From: Clostridiales bacterium
GTDB lineage: Bacteria; Bacillota; Clostridia; Lachnospirales; Lachnospiraceae
DNA: 35,212 bases
Assembly: GCA_015655075.1 (NCBI GenBank)
Contig: JAATFT010000017.1
Location: forward strand, 1 to 35,212
Reading direction: 5' to 3'
Under the pieces are notes generated by a model. It saw only the letters and a program-made list of their open reading frames with translations, searched no databases and had not been told where the DNA came from. The translations under genes and the position numbers were made by a program. Below are positions 1 through 8,080 of this stretch, one piece after another; the stretch's first letter is position 1, and every line of letters starts with the position of its first letter.

Positions 1-146
1 CCGGTTCTTCCTTGTACCTCCGACATTCCGGCAAGCTGCTGCAAGGCATTACTGACCTGCTCCAGCTGCGAAAACCACTCTCCAATCCGGGATAAGGCGC
101 TTTTTTGTACTTCCAGCAGCTCTTCTACCTTTACATAATAGTCCAC
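1..146 (-). CDS. LXG-type T7SS toxin, N-terminal fragment (runs off left edge)
   Basis: The reading frame starts at a GTG (146-144) preceded by a perfect AGGAGG (160-155) with an 8-nt spacer. It stays open to the window edge, giving 48 visible codons. The visible protein begins VDYYVKVEELLEVQKSALSR and is a continuous amphipathic helix, ending in MSEVQGRT. The VQG would sit where LXG proteins carry their L-x-G motif about 45 residues from the start; the intact toxin at 5525-7690 has LQG at residues 44-46. I infer a second LXG-family polymorphic toxin whose remainder lies left of the window. It lies downstream of a decayed WXG100 tail, in the same order as the intact cassette. A different WXG-like T7SS substrate is possible. 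The long ORF in another frame here (49-285) is largely a shadow. Confidence 0.6.
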   Translation of the reverse strand, partial: MDYYVKVEELLEVQKSALSRIGEWFSQLEQVSNALQQLAGMSEVQGRT

Positions 147-149
147 ACT

Positions 150-285
150 GCATACCTCCTATCTTAGCAGAAATTGTTCCGCCGTTATCATGGTGGCGCC
201 GGCATGAAATCCTGGCATTAGTACTATTGATATCGCTTCGGGCAGCATTAATTCGTGCCTGATTTGACTTGCTACCTAACATCAC
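150..285 (-). pseudogene. Short ORF, possible decayed Lap-type partner upstream of the second LXG gene
   Basis: An ATG at 285 follows GAGGAGAAAATGTG, nearly the same ribosome binding site as the one before the intact small partner gene at 8347 (GGAGAAAATT). The visible start reads MLGSKSNQARINAARSDINS, a polar helical sequence plausible for a small T7SS partner. After about 25 residues the composition turns Cys/Arg/His-rich, and the frame runs on through the start of the LXG fragment. That suggests a frameshift or truncation. I cannot assign a family. The call rests on position (between a WXG100 remnant and an LXG start) and the conserved ribosome binding site. Confidence 0.25.
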
Positions 286-390
286 ATTTTCTCCTCAATT
301 CTTGATTTAGAGTTAGCCTCCTTACATTTTTCGGCATTTGATTCCATGAAATTGTATCCAAAAAATACTTTTGATAAATATTCAAGAATA

Positions 391-432
391 CTAGAGTGTG
401 TTTGAAAAATGCTTGTGCCGGGTTGGACGCTC
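391..432 (+). repeat. Dispersed short repeat, copy A
   Basis: The stretch starting CTAGAGTGTGTTTGAAAAAT and continuing GCTTGTGCCGGG matches 3311-3351 with a few differences. Its first 20 bases also match 25858-25877. All three copies point the same way. Copy A lies in the scar between the WXG100 remnant and the next small ORF. The element is unidentified; it resembles the end of a mobile element left after deletion. Confidence 0.5.
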
Positions 433-503
433 CAATTTATGGGAGGCAAGGAGCGATTTTGGGAGCATAGGCTATAAACAAATCTTCTAAAAATAGCAAG
501 AAA

Positions 504-525
504 CCGCCGGGAAAATTCCCGACGG
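504..525 (-). terminator. Hairpin terminator of the decayed WXG100 gene
   Basis: CCGCCGGGAAAATTCCCGACGG is an almost perfect inverted repeat, followed on the minus strand by TTTCTTGCTATTTTT. It lies 12 nt after the stop of the WXG100 remnant. It is the counterpart of the hairpin at 8372-8393 behind the intact WXG100 gene, including the flanking TTGCTAT. Confidence 0.6.
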
Positions 526-537
526 CCCGGAGAGTTT

Positions 538-585
538 TTACATTGCTCCGATTTTCCCTGCAATTTCCCGATCGATACTCTGCAT
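538..585 (-). pseudogene. WXG100 gene remnant (last 15 codons)
   Basis: On the minus strand this reads MQSIDREIAGKIGAM then TAA. It differs at two positions from the C-terminus of the intact WXG100 protein (8416-8718). Upstream of the Met the frame continues into unrelated sequence and then a stop, so the N-terminal 85 residues including the WxG hairpin are missing. The terminator hairpin downstream is conserved with the intact copy. This marks a second WXG100-LXG cassette that lost its head. Confidence 0.75.
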
Positions 586-676
586 AGCCGGCCAAAAATC
601 AGCCGTAAAGATGCGTACGGGGGAGCTTCCGAGAGTGCTCTTTTAATGAAATATTATCTGCAATGCTGAAAACAGC

Positions 677-3154
677 TTATTGCTCCCCTTCTTTATGCCT
701 GCCGATTGTCCTTACAAGAACAATAATCAGACCTACAACTAAAATTCCAAAGATTCCATAAATCACATATGGGATTACATCGCTTTCCTTTGTCTGTGTT
801 TGACCGGAATCTACCGGCGTCGAGTTTTCCCCTGTCTTAGTCTTATTATTAGCTTTATCTCCTGCAACTGATTTATCAACCACGTTTACCGGATTAGCAA
901 TAAATTGATATGCCTGTGTATATTCCATGCTTCCCAGCCTTGTATACGGAAGCTTCGCCGCAAAATCAGCCAGGATATTCTGGTTCGCATAGCTGGTTTC
1001 TTTTTTCACTTCTTTTGCTTCGCTCAAACCATTGGTAACAGCCTCTTCGGAAGATTCTTTTGCTTCCACAATATGTTTCTGCAGATTACTTACATTTTTT
1101 TCTGCCGTTGTATATACCTTATTAGCAAAATCTACATAAGACTTATTGTTTTCTGTCAGTTTTTTCTGCAATAACGTATTATTTTCCGCCGTTTCAGAGG
1201 TATACTTTGTAATAAACTCTGTCATAGCTGTCATATCCGACGGATTATAGCCAAAAAGCATCTCATTATAAAAGGCAACCGCATCCATTTCTGAATTGTA
1301 CCGTTCCATAAACGCCTGTTTAGCTTCCTCCACATTCTTCTCTAACGGTGTCACATATTCATCCATGAAAAATTTTTTTATGGAATCCGCATCCAACTGA
1401 TGATAGGAAAAGCCGCTCTCTTTTGTATCTTCTATTAATTTTTTATGCTTTTGCAGTAAATCTGTGATATGAATTTCATTCCCATTCTCATCATATTGGA
1501 TATTGCCATTCTCATCATAAGCAATATCTTTATAACCGCTAAGCTTATAATTGTCTGCCGAAGTACTTCCGACTTTTTGAATAAGATAATTTTTAAAAGC
1601 TGTCCAATCACCGGTAATCTCTATATCCTTTTCATTTTCCAATGCTACAGAGCCTTGCGACACAGCATTTAAGAACTTCGTTGTACTTGTATATCCGGCC
1701 GTTGCAAGCATTGCCTGTATCTGAGGATCCCCATCGCATTCTTCTAATGCTGTTTTGATTCTTTTATCAATTTCACACTCCGTCGCCATTACCTTTCCGT
1801 CCGCAGATATTGAAATATCTGTAATTTCTGTTTCCGTCTGTGCCTGAACTATTCTCGCGGCGATTGCTTGCACCAATTTCTTATTGTTTTCCGCATTTCC
1901 TGCGTATTCCTTTATTTTAACCTGAATCGCAGGTGAAGTGTCAGTGTCTGTATCCTCAAAGCTAATAATATATCCGCCGGTTCCATCTTTAAGGGCTTTC
2001 AGTTCCGGCATCCGCCCTGCGATGTCATTTCTGTACGATTCTAATATGTTTTTAAGCTCTTGCGCTGCGTTTTCCCTATTCTTATCTATGGAACGAACCA
2101 ATTCATTCTCAATATTTTCTGTCCCATCTATTAAATCAATAATCTGTTCTGGGATTTCCCTGTTATCTTCCCGGCTTACGCCTGTTTCTTCTTCCTGTGC
2201 GTCCTCTGCGTCCTGTGTTTCTTCTGATTCCTGGGTTTCTTCTTCCCGTATTCCTTCTGCTTCCTCTGCTAAAATACTACTAAGTTTTTTTTCTGCGGTT
2301 TCAGCGATTGAATTTCCCTCTTTATCTTTGGATATATCTATTTTCTGAACATCGGACGATAGATTTTTCAAAACATCTGAGAGATTATTCCCTTCTTCCC
2401 TGAGATTATCAATCTGTTCCTGAATATCAGTTACACATTTCATGTATTCTTCCTCAACGGAGCTGACTAATTCTGTGTTTTTAATAACATATTCATTAAC
2501 ATCCAATGTTTTTGTTTTATTCTTTTCATGCTTCATCTCCGGAACCTGTACCATCTGGATAAGGTCCTGCGGTTGTATGCTGTCAATAGCATCCTTATCC
2601 TTTACATCATTATTCATGACCGTTGCAGCCCCGTCCTGTGCATCATGGAATTCTTTCAGAATGTCATTTAAGTACATGTAACTAAGACTATTATTTAATG
2701 ATTCACTAAAACTCAAGACATCATATAATAATGCATACTGCGACTTGCCTGACAATTCTTTATTTAACGAATATTCTATCTGTGCCGGCTGAGGAGTTGT
2801 ATTGATACTGGCGACACTCTGTGAAAAGGTTGCGGGGATAATAACATATGCTCCATATTTTCCGCTTTCCAACCCGCTTCGCGCTTCTTCCAACGATGCG
2901 TATTCGAAAGATGTGTTTGGAAACTGAATAATTTTATCTGCGTAATTTATCTTTTCCTTATTATCCGCAACTCCTTCATCCAGATTAACTACCGCAATAA
3001 GTGTGGATTCTGTCTCCTGTTTGGCTACTTTGTCTGCAGCTGAAGTTTCCATGACCGGACTTTCTTTTAAATTTCCTAAATAGAATCCCACACCGCCGGC
3101 AAGTCCTATCAATCCTATCGCCACTAAAACGGCGGCGGCTCTTTTGTATTTCAT
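677..3154 (-). CDS. EsaA/YhgE-Pip-like T7SS membrane protein
   Basis: I place the start at the second Met (3154), which has GGTGAG just upstream; the ATG at 3172 has no ribosome binding site. This gives 825 residues. Residues about 4-24 form one membrane segment (RAAAVLVAIGLIGLAGGVGF). A YhgE/Pip-type extracytoplasmic domain follows, with LIAVVNLDEGVADNKEK and the GKYGAYVIIPATFSQSVAS block typical of EsaA/YhgE. A long, very acidic, coiled-coil-like middle comes next, and the chain ends in a single membrane segment with a basic tail. EsaA and YhgE usually have six membrane segments, the last five clustered at the C-terminus; here only one remains. EsaA is an accessory part of the Firmicutes T7SS that spans membrane and wall. 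It is the last gene before the decayed cassette and has its own promoter like that of the WXG100 gene. The family assignment is good; the exact role is inferred. Confidence 0.75.
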   Translation of the reverse strand: MKYKRAAAVLVAIGLIGLAGGVGFYLGNLKESPVMETSAADKVAKQETESTLIAVVNLDEGVADNKEKINYADKIIQFPNTSFEYASLEEARSGLESGKYGAYVIIPATFSQSVASINTTPQPAQIEYSLNKELSGKSQYALLYDVLSFSESLNNSLSYMYLNDILKEFHDAQDGAATVMNNDVKDKDAIDSIQPQDLIQMVQVPEMKHEKNKTKTLDVNEYVIKNTELVSSVEEEYMKCVTDIQEQIDNLREEGNNLSDVLKNLSSDVQKIDISKDKEGNSIAETAEKKLSSILAEEAEGIREEETQESEETQDAEDAQEEETGVSREDNREIPEQIIDLIDGTENIENELVRSIDKNRENAAQELKNILESYRNDIAGRMPELKALKDGTGGYIISFEDTDTDTSPAIQVKIKEYAGNAENNKKLVQAIAARIVQAQTETEITDISISADGKVMATECEIDKRIKTALEECDGDPQIQAMLATAGYTSTTKFLNAVSQGSVALENEKDIEITGDWTAFKNYLIQKVGSTSADNYKLSGYKDIAYDENGNIQYDENGNEIHITDLLQKHKKLIEDTKESGFSYHQLDADSIKKFFMDEYVTPLEKNVEEAKQAFMERYNSEMDAVAFYNEMLFGYNPSDMTAMTEFITKYTSETAENNTLLQKKLTENNKSYVDFANKVYTTAEKNVSNLQKHIVEAKESSEEAVTNGLSEAKEVKKETSYANQNILADFAAKLPYTRLGSMEYTQAYQFIANPVNVVDKSVAGDKANNKTKTGENSTPVDSGQTQTKESDVIPYVIYGIFGILVVGLIIVLVRTIGRHKEGEQ

Positions 3155-3181
3155 TTTCTCACCATCCCTCATCTATTTATT

Positions 3182-3239
3182 TTGTGTGCATTGTGTAATT
3201 AGATACAGTTATTTTACATTATAATTATAAATATTTCAA
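3182..3239 (-). promoter_or_regulatory. Promoter of the esaA-like gene with TTGTGT direct repeat
   Basis: Read on the minus strand: -35 TTGAAA (3239-3234), 17-bp spacer, -10 TAAAAT (3216-3211), then, 14 bp further, ACACAATGCACACAA (3196-3182), a direct repeat of ACACAA with 3-bp spacing. The region aligns with the WXG100 promoter at 8770-8825: same -35, same AT-rich core, same repeat at the same distance. I infer a common regulator or shared ancestry of the two promoters. Confidence 0.6.
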
Positions 3240-3310
3240 CACCATTCCACGGTGAATCGTGTTTCAATTCAAAACTGCTTTTGCTATTTTCGAATTTTAA
3301 ACTTGAAATG

Positions 3311-3351
3311 CCAGAGCGTGTTTAAAAATGCTTGTGCCGGGCCGGACACTT
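3311..3351 (+). repeat. Dispersed short repeat, copy B
   Basis: CCAGAGCGTGTTTAAAAATG followed by CTTGTGCCGGGCCGGACA matches copy A at 391-432. It sits between the end of the second immunity gene and the promoter of the esaA-like gene, so the repeat marks a junction in this rearranged locus. Confidence 0.5.
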
Positions 3352-3390
3352 CCTTCTGATACTCCTGATTAAAAGAAAATACCGCCCTCT

Positions 3391-4332
3391 TTACTCTTCC
3401 CTTAAAAGCTCCCGTATCTCTTCTCCTGTCGGATATCCTCCAAGATAAATGCACGCAACCCGTCCCTTTTTCCCCTGCCACTCTTTTAAACCGGGAAATC
3501 TCTCATACAGCTTCTCGTTTTCTTTGGGCAGGCCGTCTGTTGTAATCCTAATTCTTGCGACACCTGGTAGATCCAATCCATAAAAAACGACATCAATCGC
3601 TCTTTCCATAATTTTATCATGGTCTAACTCCGTCAGGTTATTTTCCTTCATAAAATCCTCCCAGCCGCCATCATAGAATATTTCATCCTCAAACTTCTCC
3701 TGCTTCTCCCCTCCATCCTCCAGGAAAGTAAAGGGCCCCTCGTCCTCCACATATATTTTTCCTGTTTCCAAATCCATGAACATATATTTCGTCTTTTTTT
3801 CCTGGTTCCCATTTTCCGGAATATCGCTTACGATCCATTCCGCAAAAGCATTTCCGTTCTTTCCAAGTACCGGTGTCGCACTTCCTCCGTCATATTGATA
3901 CCCTTGTAAATTTTCCTCCACCACTTTCAATACATCTATCGTCTTGACCTCTTTCCCGTCAGCTACGTCATAAACATGTGTTTTCGCAGTATCCCAATAA
4001 AACTTTTCTCTGTCTTTGTAATCTTCCCCTTTTAATTCTTTTACTTTACCCTCTCTTTCTGTTATTAATAAATATTTACCTGGGAATACTTGAATTACCG
4101 CCAAATTTAAATTCCTTTTTACTATTTCATACATATCCTGTATTACACATGTATCTTCCGCTGTTTCGGTACCTTTTCCTGTCCATAAAACGAGGGAAGC
4201 ATCTGTAGGGTCCTCTATAATTTCAAAATCCTGGGCTCGCTTATAAAAATAGAAACTGACACTTATAATCCCTAAAACTATTACTATTATGATTCCAATC
4301 AGGATCAAGATTTTTTTCTTCTTAACCTTCAT
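3391..4332 (-). CDS. Membrane-anchored putative immunity protein, second (duplicated) copy
   Basis: 313 residues. A short lysine-rich N-terminus is followed by one strong membrane segment (about residues 7-30, ILILIGIIIVIVLGIISVSF). The rest is a soluble, acidic domain with no Cys lipobox. The predicted topology is N-in, C-out, so the soluble part faces outside the membrane. The protein is nearly identical over most of its length to the product of 4553-5497, with scattered substitutions and a three-residue difference around the VFYGLDLPG segment. It sits directly after an orphan copy of the toxin tail, and the GGGAG ribosome binding site is duplicated too. The immunity role is inferred from position after an LXG toxin; no family was recognised. 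Confidence 0.6.
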   Translation of the reverse strand: MKVKKKKILILIGIIIVIVLGIISVSFYFYKRAQDFEIIEDPTDASLVLWTGKGTETAEDTCVIQDMYEIVKRNLNLAVIQVFPGKYLLITEREGKVKELKGEDYKDREKFYWDTAKTHVYDVADGKEVKTIDVLKVVEENLQGYQYDGGSATPVLGKNGNAFAEWIVSDIPENGNQEKKTKYMFMDLETGKIYVEDEGPFTFLEDGGEKQEKFEDEIFYDGGWEDFMKENNLTELDHDKIMERAIDVVFYGLDLPGVARIRITTDGLPKENEKLYERFPGLKEWQGKKGRVACIYLGGYPTGEEIRELLREE

Positions 4333-4359
4333 TCTTCTTACGACTCCCTTCTTTTCCCC

Positions 4360-4537
4360 TTATTCAATCTCAATCAATTCACGCCATTCATTTTGTATAT
4401 TGATTGTCTTTTTACTGCCGTAAGCATTTATCTTTTTACTATCATAAACATTTTTATGTCCCTCCTGAATAATGTCAATATAATCCGGAAATTTATCCAT
4501 GTTTTCTTCTTTCGTAATGTCATATCCTCCCAAAAGT
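4360..4537 (-). pseudogene. Orphan duplicate of the LXG toxin C-terminal tail
   Basis: On the minus strand this encodes LLLGGYDITKEENMDKFPDY and onward to NEWRELIEIE-stop, about 58 residues. It matches the last 59 residues of the toxin at 5525-7690 with only a handful of changes. It lacks the toxin N-terminus. It begins right after the first immunity gene, with ACTTTT shared between the two junctions. The frame has no stop and stays open back into the end of the upstream immunity gene. An ATT or TTG start after AAGGAGG is possible, so a small peptide could still be made. Best read as the leading part of a tandemly duplicated tail-plus-immunity unit. Confidence 0.8.
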
Positions 4538-4552
4538 AAAATACCGCCCTCC

Positions 4553-5497
4553 TTATTCTTCCCTGAAAAGCTCCCGTATCTCTTCCCCTGTGGGATATCC
4601 TCCAAGATAGATACACGCAACCCGTCCCTTTTTCCCCTGCCACTCTTTTAAACCGGGAAATCTCTCATACAGCTTCTCGTTTTCTTTGGGCAGGCCGTCT
4701 GTTGTAATCCTGATTCTCGCAACACCTGGTATATCGCCAGATACACCGTGGCTATAATAGACATCAATCGCTCTTTCCATAATTTCATCATCGTCTAACT
4801 CTGTCAGGTTATTTTCCTTCTTAAAATCCTTCCAGCCGCCATCATGGAACATTTCATCCTCAAACTTTTCCTGCTTCTCCCCTCCATCCTCCAGGAAAGT
4901 ATAGGGTCCCCCGTCCTCCACATATATTTTTCCGGTTTCCAAATCCAGGAACATATATTTCGTCTTTTTTTCCTGGTTCCCATTTTCTGGAATATCGCTT
5001 ACGATCCATCTCACAAAAGCATTTCCGTTCTTTCCAAGCGCCGGTATCGCACTTCCTCTATCACATTGATACTCTTGTAAATTTTCCTCCACCACTTTCA
5101 ATAAATCTATCGTCTGGACTTCCTTCCCGTCAGCCACATCATAAACATGTGTTTCCACCGTATCCCAATAAAACCTTTCCCTGTCTTTGTAATCATCCCC
5201 TTCTAATTCTTTTACTTTTCCCTCTCTTTCTGTTATTAATAAATATTTACCTGGGAATACGTGAATTACCTCCAAATTTAAATCCCTTTTTACTATTTCA
5301 TACATATCCTGTATTACACACGTATCTTCCGCTGTTACGGTACCTTTTCCTGTCCATAAAACGAGGGAGACATCTCTAGTGTCTACTAAAATTTTAAAAT
5401 CCTGGGCTCGCTTATAAAAATAGAAACTGACACCTATAATCCCTAAAACGATTACGATTCCAATCAGGATCAAAATTTTTTTCTTCTCTACCTTCAT
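4553..5497 (-). CDS. Membrane-anchored putative immunity protein, first copy (cognate to LXG toxin)
   Basis: 314 residues. It starts 27 bp after the toxin stop codon, with AAGGGAG upstream at a rather long spacing (about 11 nt). It has an N-terminal membrane segment (residues about 7-27) and an acidic soluble domain rich in Asp, Glu and Lys, with GKYLLITEREGKVKELEG and DLETGKIYVEDGG segments that look beta-rich. No lipobox. Genes directly downstream of LXG toxins usually encode immunity proteins, and a membrane-anchored outward-facing one implies that the toxin acts at or outside the membrane. That last step is inference. The adjacent duplicate (3391-4332) supports selection on, or drift of, an immunity gene rather than a structural T7SS part. 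Confidence 0.65.
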   Translation of the reverse strand: MKVEKKKILILIGIVIVLGIIGVSFYFYKRAQDFKILVDTRDVSLVLWTGKGTVTAEDTCVIQDMYEIVKRDLNLEVIHVFPGKYLLITEREGKVKELEGDDYKDRERFYWDTVETHVYDVADGKEVQTIDLLKVVEENLQEYQCDRGSAIPALGKNGNAFVRWIVSDIPENGNQEKKTKYMFLDLETGKIYVEDGGPYTFLEDGGEKQEKFEDEMFHDGGWKDFKKENNLTELDDDEIMERAIDVYYSHGVSGDIPGVARIRITTDGLPKENEKLYERFPGLKEWQGKKGRVACIYLGGYPTGEEIRELFREE

Positions 5498-5524
5498 TCT
5501 TCTTACGACTCCCTTCTTTTCCCC

Positions 5525-7690
5525 TTACTCAATCTCAATCAATTCACGCCATTCATTTTGTATATTGATTGTCTTTTTACTGCCATAAACATTTATCTTT
5601 TTACTATCATAAGCATTTTTATATCCCTCCTGAATAATGTCAATATAATCCAGGAATTTATCCGTGTCTTCTTCTTTCGTAATGTCATATCCCCCCAAAA
5701 GTAGTTTCTTACAACCATTGATAACATTTTGATCCTCTCCGTATTCGTCTTCTATTTTGGCCATTATGTCCTCAGCAATTTCATATTCCCCTTCATCCTT
5801 CTCCCAGCCCATCCATCCGGCAATTCCTTCTTTTTCCCACAATTCTACCTCCCGGAGGACTTCCGGCCTGTACATCCCTGTTATGGTTATGTCTCCCCCT
5901 TCTCCCAGGATTCCTCCCGAATATTCATATGTCCCTCCCATCCCAAACCATTCCATCTTCGCCTTGAAATTCTCTTTGCTCAGACTGTTTTCAAGGTTAC
6001 TGATATTGGTCCAGTAATTAATCACATTCTGCGCCGCTATATTTCCTCCCTTTATTCCCAGCTTCCCGCTCAGGCTGCCTGACAGGCTGTCCAGCCCCGT
6101 TACTGCCCCGGCCTCCCCGGAAATCGCCATACTTCCGATGCTTGCAATGATCGCCACTTCCGGTGCAAACGTACCAAGCGCTATCAGGACTGCTCCTTCC
6201 GCCGTACCTAAGAGGTATTTTTGTAAAAGCTCTTCCTTTGCCTGGTTTAAGCGCTCCAGTTCCTGATGCATCCATTCATTATCCAAATCATTCGTCTTCC
6301 ACAACACGTCTGTCTTTACTTTCTCCGTTACCGTTTCCCCTTCCCACGGAGAATAATGGGTGAGGTTAAAATCCATATCCCCGTTTTGATAGGTAAGTTC
6401 CGAAAGGTTCAACTGATGGTCTTCCTGTTCATATTTTTCTCCCAGTTTTTTTATCATGATAGCTTCCGTTGCCCAGAGATTCGTCAGCCCAACCCTTTTG
6501 GTATATTCCTGATAAAGCTCTGCATACCCTTTATCCGTCGGACTCATGGCGGCCAGAATGGCAGCGTCACCCTGCATCAGTGAGGAAGTCCCCGCATACA
6601 GTTTCTCCAGATAGATATCCCGGTACAGCAGGGATGACATTTGTTCGGTTCCATCCGGAAATTTATAGTAGTATATTTTTTCATTTTCTATGCCTATCAC
6701 CGCATTGTTGAATGCCTCCAGCTGTTTCAAGGATTCTTCCTTGGCTTTCCCGTCTTCCTCCAGCTGCAGCAAATGGCACCCATAATCGGACAGGATAAAC
6801 GTCATATTATCCGACAGGTCATTGGGATTCATTCCAAAGGCTTTTATATAACTTTCTTTTGTCCCCTCCATTAAACATCTGAAAAACTCCCGGTCTTCCC
6901 CGCTCTCCAGACAATCCCAGGCCTCCTTTATCTCCACGGCCGTATAACCCAGCTTTTCCATATTTTCAATCTCTTGTACATAGATTCCCTCTCTTAGCAG
7001 ATACGCTCTGGCTCTCTCATTATTTACCGCCTCTCTCTGACTCCAGACCTCGTCCAGCGCCGTCTTCCATCCCATATCAGCCGGCACATCAAATCCGCTC
7101 CCCGTCCAGCTGCACTTTAATGCCTCTATCCCCGCATTTACATCGACATACAGACTGTTTGCCCCTTCGTATAAATTGTCGGTGGCACTTTCAATGGCGT
7201 CCATTTTTTCTATCTTCCCTCTTAACTCCCGGATGATTTCCTCCGCCTTCTCTATCCCATTCTCACATATTACGATCCGAATGTGCGCATAAGCAATATA
7301 GGCCGACCCAAAAGGCATGTTCTTAAGGGCACGTATCCGGCTCCGGTAGGTTTCAATCCTTTCCTCATATTCCGCGATAATTTCCTGCTGCTCCAGGATG
7401 GATTCGTTAATCTCATCCTCGATTAAGTCCTCCTCCCCCACTGTCCGGGCCAGCGTTTCGCTGTCGGATATCATGGATTCATTGGCGCAGATCAACCCCC
7501 GTATGACGGACTGGTGGCCGGAAACCTGCGTTTTTAAGCTGCTCCATGCCATCCCCTGTAATTCCCCGCTTTCAACAAACTCGGTAATGTGGGGCAGTGT
7601 ATCCTGCAGCACCTGGTTATCGCTTTGCAGCGCCTCTATCATTCCCGAGGTCTGCGTTTTAATCTCTCCTGGTTTAATCACTCTGCCCAT
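5525..7690 (-). CDS. LXG-domain T7SS polymorphic toxin with unrecognised C-terminal domain
   Basis: 721 residues, the usual size for LXG effectors. The start ATG lies 4 nt beyond the stop of the coiled-coil partner gene, which indicates tight translational coupling. Residues about 1-180 are helical with the LXG motif LQG at 44-46 (GELQGMAWSSLK), followed by a long coiled coil (about 90-165). The middle (about 200-490) is mixed alpha/polar. Residues about 495-540 form a small-residue-rich hydrophobic stretch (GAVLIALGTFAPEVAIIASI) that could be membrane-active or a linker. The last about 150 residues, including YEYSGGILGEGGDITITG, should be the toxic domain, but I recognise no nuclease, NADase, lipase or ADP-ribosyltransferase motif. 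The final 59 residues are duplicated at 4360-4537. The LXG call is solid from motif plus gene order; the activity is unknown. Confidence 0.8.
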   Translation of the reverse strand: MGRVIKPGEIKTQTSGMIEALQSDNQVLQDTLPHITEFVESGELQGMAWSSLKTQVSGHQSVIRGLICANESMISDSETLARTVGEEDLIEDEINESILEQQEIIAEYEERIETYRSRIRALKNMPFGSAYIAYAHIRIVICENGIEKAEEIIRELRGKIEKMDAIESATDNLYEGANSLYVDVNAGIEALKCSWTGSGFDVPADMGWKTALDEVWSQREAVNNERARAYLLREGIYVQEIENMEKLGYTAVEIKEAWDCLESGEDREFFRCLMEGTKESYIKAFGMNPNDLSDNMTFILSDYGCHLLQLEEDGKAKEESLKQLEAFNNAVIGIENEKIYYYKFPDGTEQMSSLLYRDIYLEKLYAGTSSLMQGDAAILAAMSPTDKGYAELYQEYTKRVGLTNLWATEAIMIKKLGEKYEQEDHQLNLSELTYQNGDMDFNLTHYSPWEGETVTEKVKTDVLWKTNDLDNEWMHQELERLNQAKEELLQKYLLGTAEGAVLIALGTFAPEVAIIASIGSMAISGEAGAVTGLDSLSGSLSGKLGIKGGNIAAQNVINYWTNISNLENSLSKENFKAKMEWFGMGGTYEYSGGILGEGGDITITGMYRPEVLREVELWEKEGIAGWMGWEKDEGEYEIAEDIMAKIEDEYGEDQNVINGCKKLLLGGYDITKEEDTDKFLDYIDIIQEGYKNAYDSKKINVYGSKKTINIQNEWRELIEIE

Positions 7691-7693
7691 ACT

Positions 7694-8062
7694 CTATTTC
7701 TCCTCTTTTGCCCGGCTTTCTTCCTGTTCCAAAAAGCGCATTCTGGCGTAACACTCTTCTTCCCGGTCCGCCAGTTGTCTCCTGACGGCGTCCATCCCAT
7801 GGATTTCATCCTCCAGGAATTTCACCCGTTCCTTCTGCATCTGATATAGAATATCTTTCTGCCCTTCAATAAGCATCCGCATCCTGCCGTCATGTCTCCA
7901 TTTCATCTCCAGCTTCCGGTTATCTTCTTCCATTTCCCTGTCCCGCATGCGCATGTCTTCTTCCTCACTTAAGATTTCTTTCCTCATCTTCTCGTAGGAA
8001 AACCGTTCTTCTTCCACCTTCTGAAGCTCTCTTTGTATCCTTTCACGTGTATCTGCTCCCAT
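7694..8062 (-). CDS. Coiled-coil LXG partner protein (Lap2/DUF3958-like)
   Basis: 122 residues, almost entirely predicted coiled coil: Glu/Arg/Lys/Met-rich heptads such as EEERFSYEKMRKEILSEEED and no membrane segment. Small helical proteins encoded just upstream of LXG toxins (Lap proteins, described in Streptococcus) bind the LXG domain and are needed for export; the second is usually a DUF3958-type coiled coil. The gene ends 3 nt before the toxin start and begins about 18 nt after the upstream small gene, with AAGGAGG just before its ATG. Family membership is inferred from size, composition and position rather than from a signature motif. Confidence 0.6.
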   Translation of the reverse strand: MGADTRERIQRELQKVEEERFSYEKMRKEILSEEEDMRMRDREMEEDNRKLEMKWRHDGRMRMLIEGQKDILYQMQKERVKFLEDEIHGMDAVRRQLADREEECYARMRFLEQEESRAKEEK

Positions 8063-8080
8063 TGGTATCCCTCCTTCCGA

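Noticed and set aside
282..563. 93-codon minus-strand ORF
   Set aside because: It runs out of frame over the WXG100 remnant, its terminator and the repeat; only chance lack of stops.
2180..2280. Low-complexity TTCTTC-rich stretch as a repeat element
   Set aside because: It encodes the Glu-rich segment of the esaA-like protein.
1938..2348. 136-codon Ser-rich plus-strand ORF inside the esaA-like gene
   Set aside because: Antisense shadow of the acidic coiled coil; no ribosome binding site.
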